A stretch of 5,138 nt of DNA from assembly GCA_964344985.1 (NCBI GenBank), contig CAYFPI010000026.1:1-5138 (forward strand). The letters run 5' to 3'. Origin of the DNA: Thioglobus_A sp964344985. GTDB taxonomy: Bacteria > Pseudomonadota > Gammaproteobacteria > PS1 > Pseudothioglobaceae. Numbering within the stretch: position 1 is the stretch's first letter; each line of letters opens with the position of its first letter. The notes under the pieces are model-generated. The model made no database searches. It saw only the letters and a program-made list of their open reading frames with translations, and was not told where the DNA came from. Shown here piece after piece: positions 4,912 through 5,138 of this stretch. Made by a program: the position numbers and the translations under genes.

Positions 4912-5138
4912 ATAGAATATCGGTTTCAATCATTACAAAAAATGAAGAATCCAACATTAAAAGATGTTTAGAGTCGGTTGAGTGGGCAGATGAGATTGTT
5001 GTTGTAGACTCCGGATCGACTGACAAAACACTTGAAGTCTGCCAAGCTTATCATTGCAAAATTATTGAGACTGAATGGCTAGGGTTTGGATTGACAAAAC
5101 AAATTGGCGTTAATGCTGCCTCCAATGATTGGGTTTTA
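4908..5138 (+). CDS. Glycosyltransferase family 2, WaaE/KdtX-like, N-terminal part
   Basis: The first 77 codons of a gene that runs off the window. The protein begins MNRISVSIITKNEESNIKRC and continues with LESVEWADEIVVVDSGSTDKT. This is the GT2 (GT-A fold) nucleotide-sugar binding start, with ITKNEE and the VDSGSTD motif whose aspartates contact the nucleotide. The WADEIVVVDSGSTDKT wording and a later WLGFGLTKQIG segment resemble the WaaE/KdtX group, which adds glucose to the LPS inner core. With the C-terminal half missing, the sugar specificity is open. The ATG at 4908 overlaps the methyltransferase TGA (ATGA), placing it in the same operon. Sampled GC returns to about 38%, above the methyltransferase before it. 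Confidence 0.87.
   Translation, partial: MNRISVSIITKNEESNIKRCLESVEWADEIVVVDSGSTDKTLEVCQAYHCKIIETEWLGFGLTKQIGVNAASNDWVL

Overview
This 5.1-kb window looks like part of a lipopolysaccharide (LPS) biosynthesis locus from a low-GC Gram-negative bacterium. Heptose genes (hldE tail, gmhA, a waaF-type heptosyltransferase) imply a heptose-containing LPS core. The low GC, about 29-43% by hand count of sample lines, together with a bifunctional-type HldE tail and an Enterobacteria-like YefM-YoeB pair, suggests a proteobacterium. A marine or symbiotic gammaproteobacterium of the SUP05/Thioglobus kind is possible, but that is only a guess. Three runs of N show that this is a gapped draft assembly.

Left part (1-1211, + strand): the last 29 codons of hldE overlap gmhA by ATGA, so two steps of ADP-heptose synthesis are coupled. 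A 49-bp spacer then carries a perfect TATAAT and a pair of GTAC sites spaced as in the E. coli yefM operator. It leads into a complete type II toxin-antitoxin pair, yefM (83 aa) and yoeB (84 aa), with the toxin's key residues intact.

Middle (1208-2155, - strand): a waaF-like ADP-heptose:LPS heptosyltransferase converges on yoeB. The two stop codons interlock in one TTAA. Its best start is a TTG at 2155, not the longer GTG start inside the neighbouring gene.

Right part (2201-5138, + strand): a tight operon runs divergently from waaF across a 45-bp gap. It encodes a NodB-type polysaccharide deacetylase without a visible signal peptide, a GT4 (WaaG-like) glycosyltransferase, a class I SAM methyltransferase with an N-terminal CxxC/CxxC zinc ribbon, and the start of a GT2 (WaaE/KdtX-like) glycosyltransferase. 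Each junction overlaps by 4-8 bases.

Taken together, HldE and GmhA would supply activated heptose, WaaF would add it to the inner core, and the divergent operon would extend and modify the core or an attached glycan. The toxin-antitoxin pair is an unrelated module lodged between the two halves. I found no CRISPR array, RNA gene, insertion sequence or convincing terminator. The window is mostly recognisable families. The less ordinary points are the toxin-antitoxin placement and overlap with waaF, the mirrored minimal promoters between waaF and the deacetylase, the deacetylase-GT4-methyltransferase unit, and a methyltransferase gene whose frame does not match across an assembly gap.
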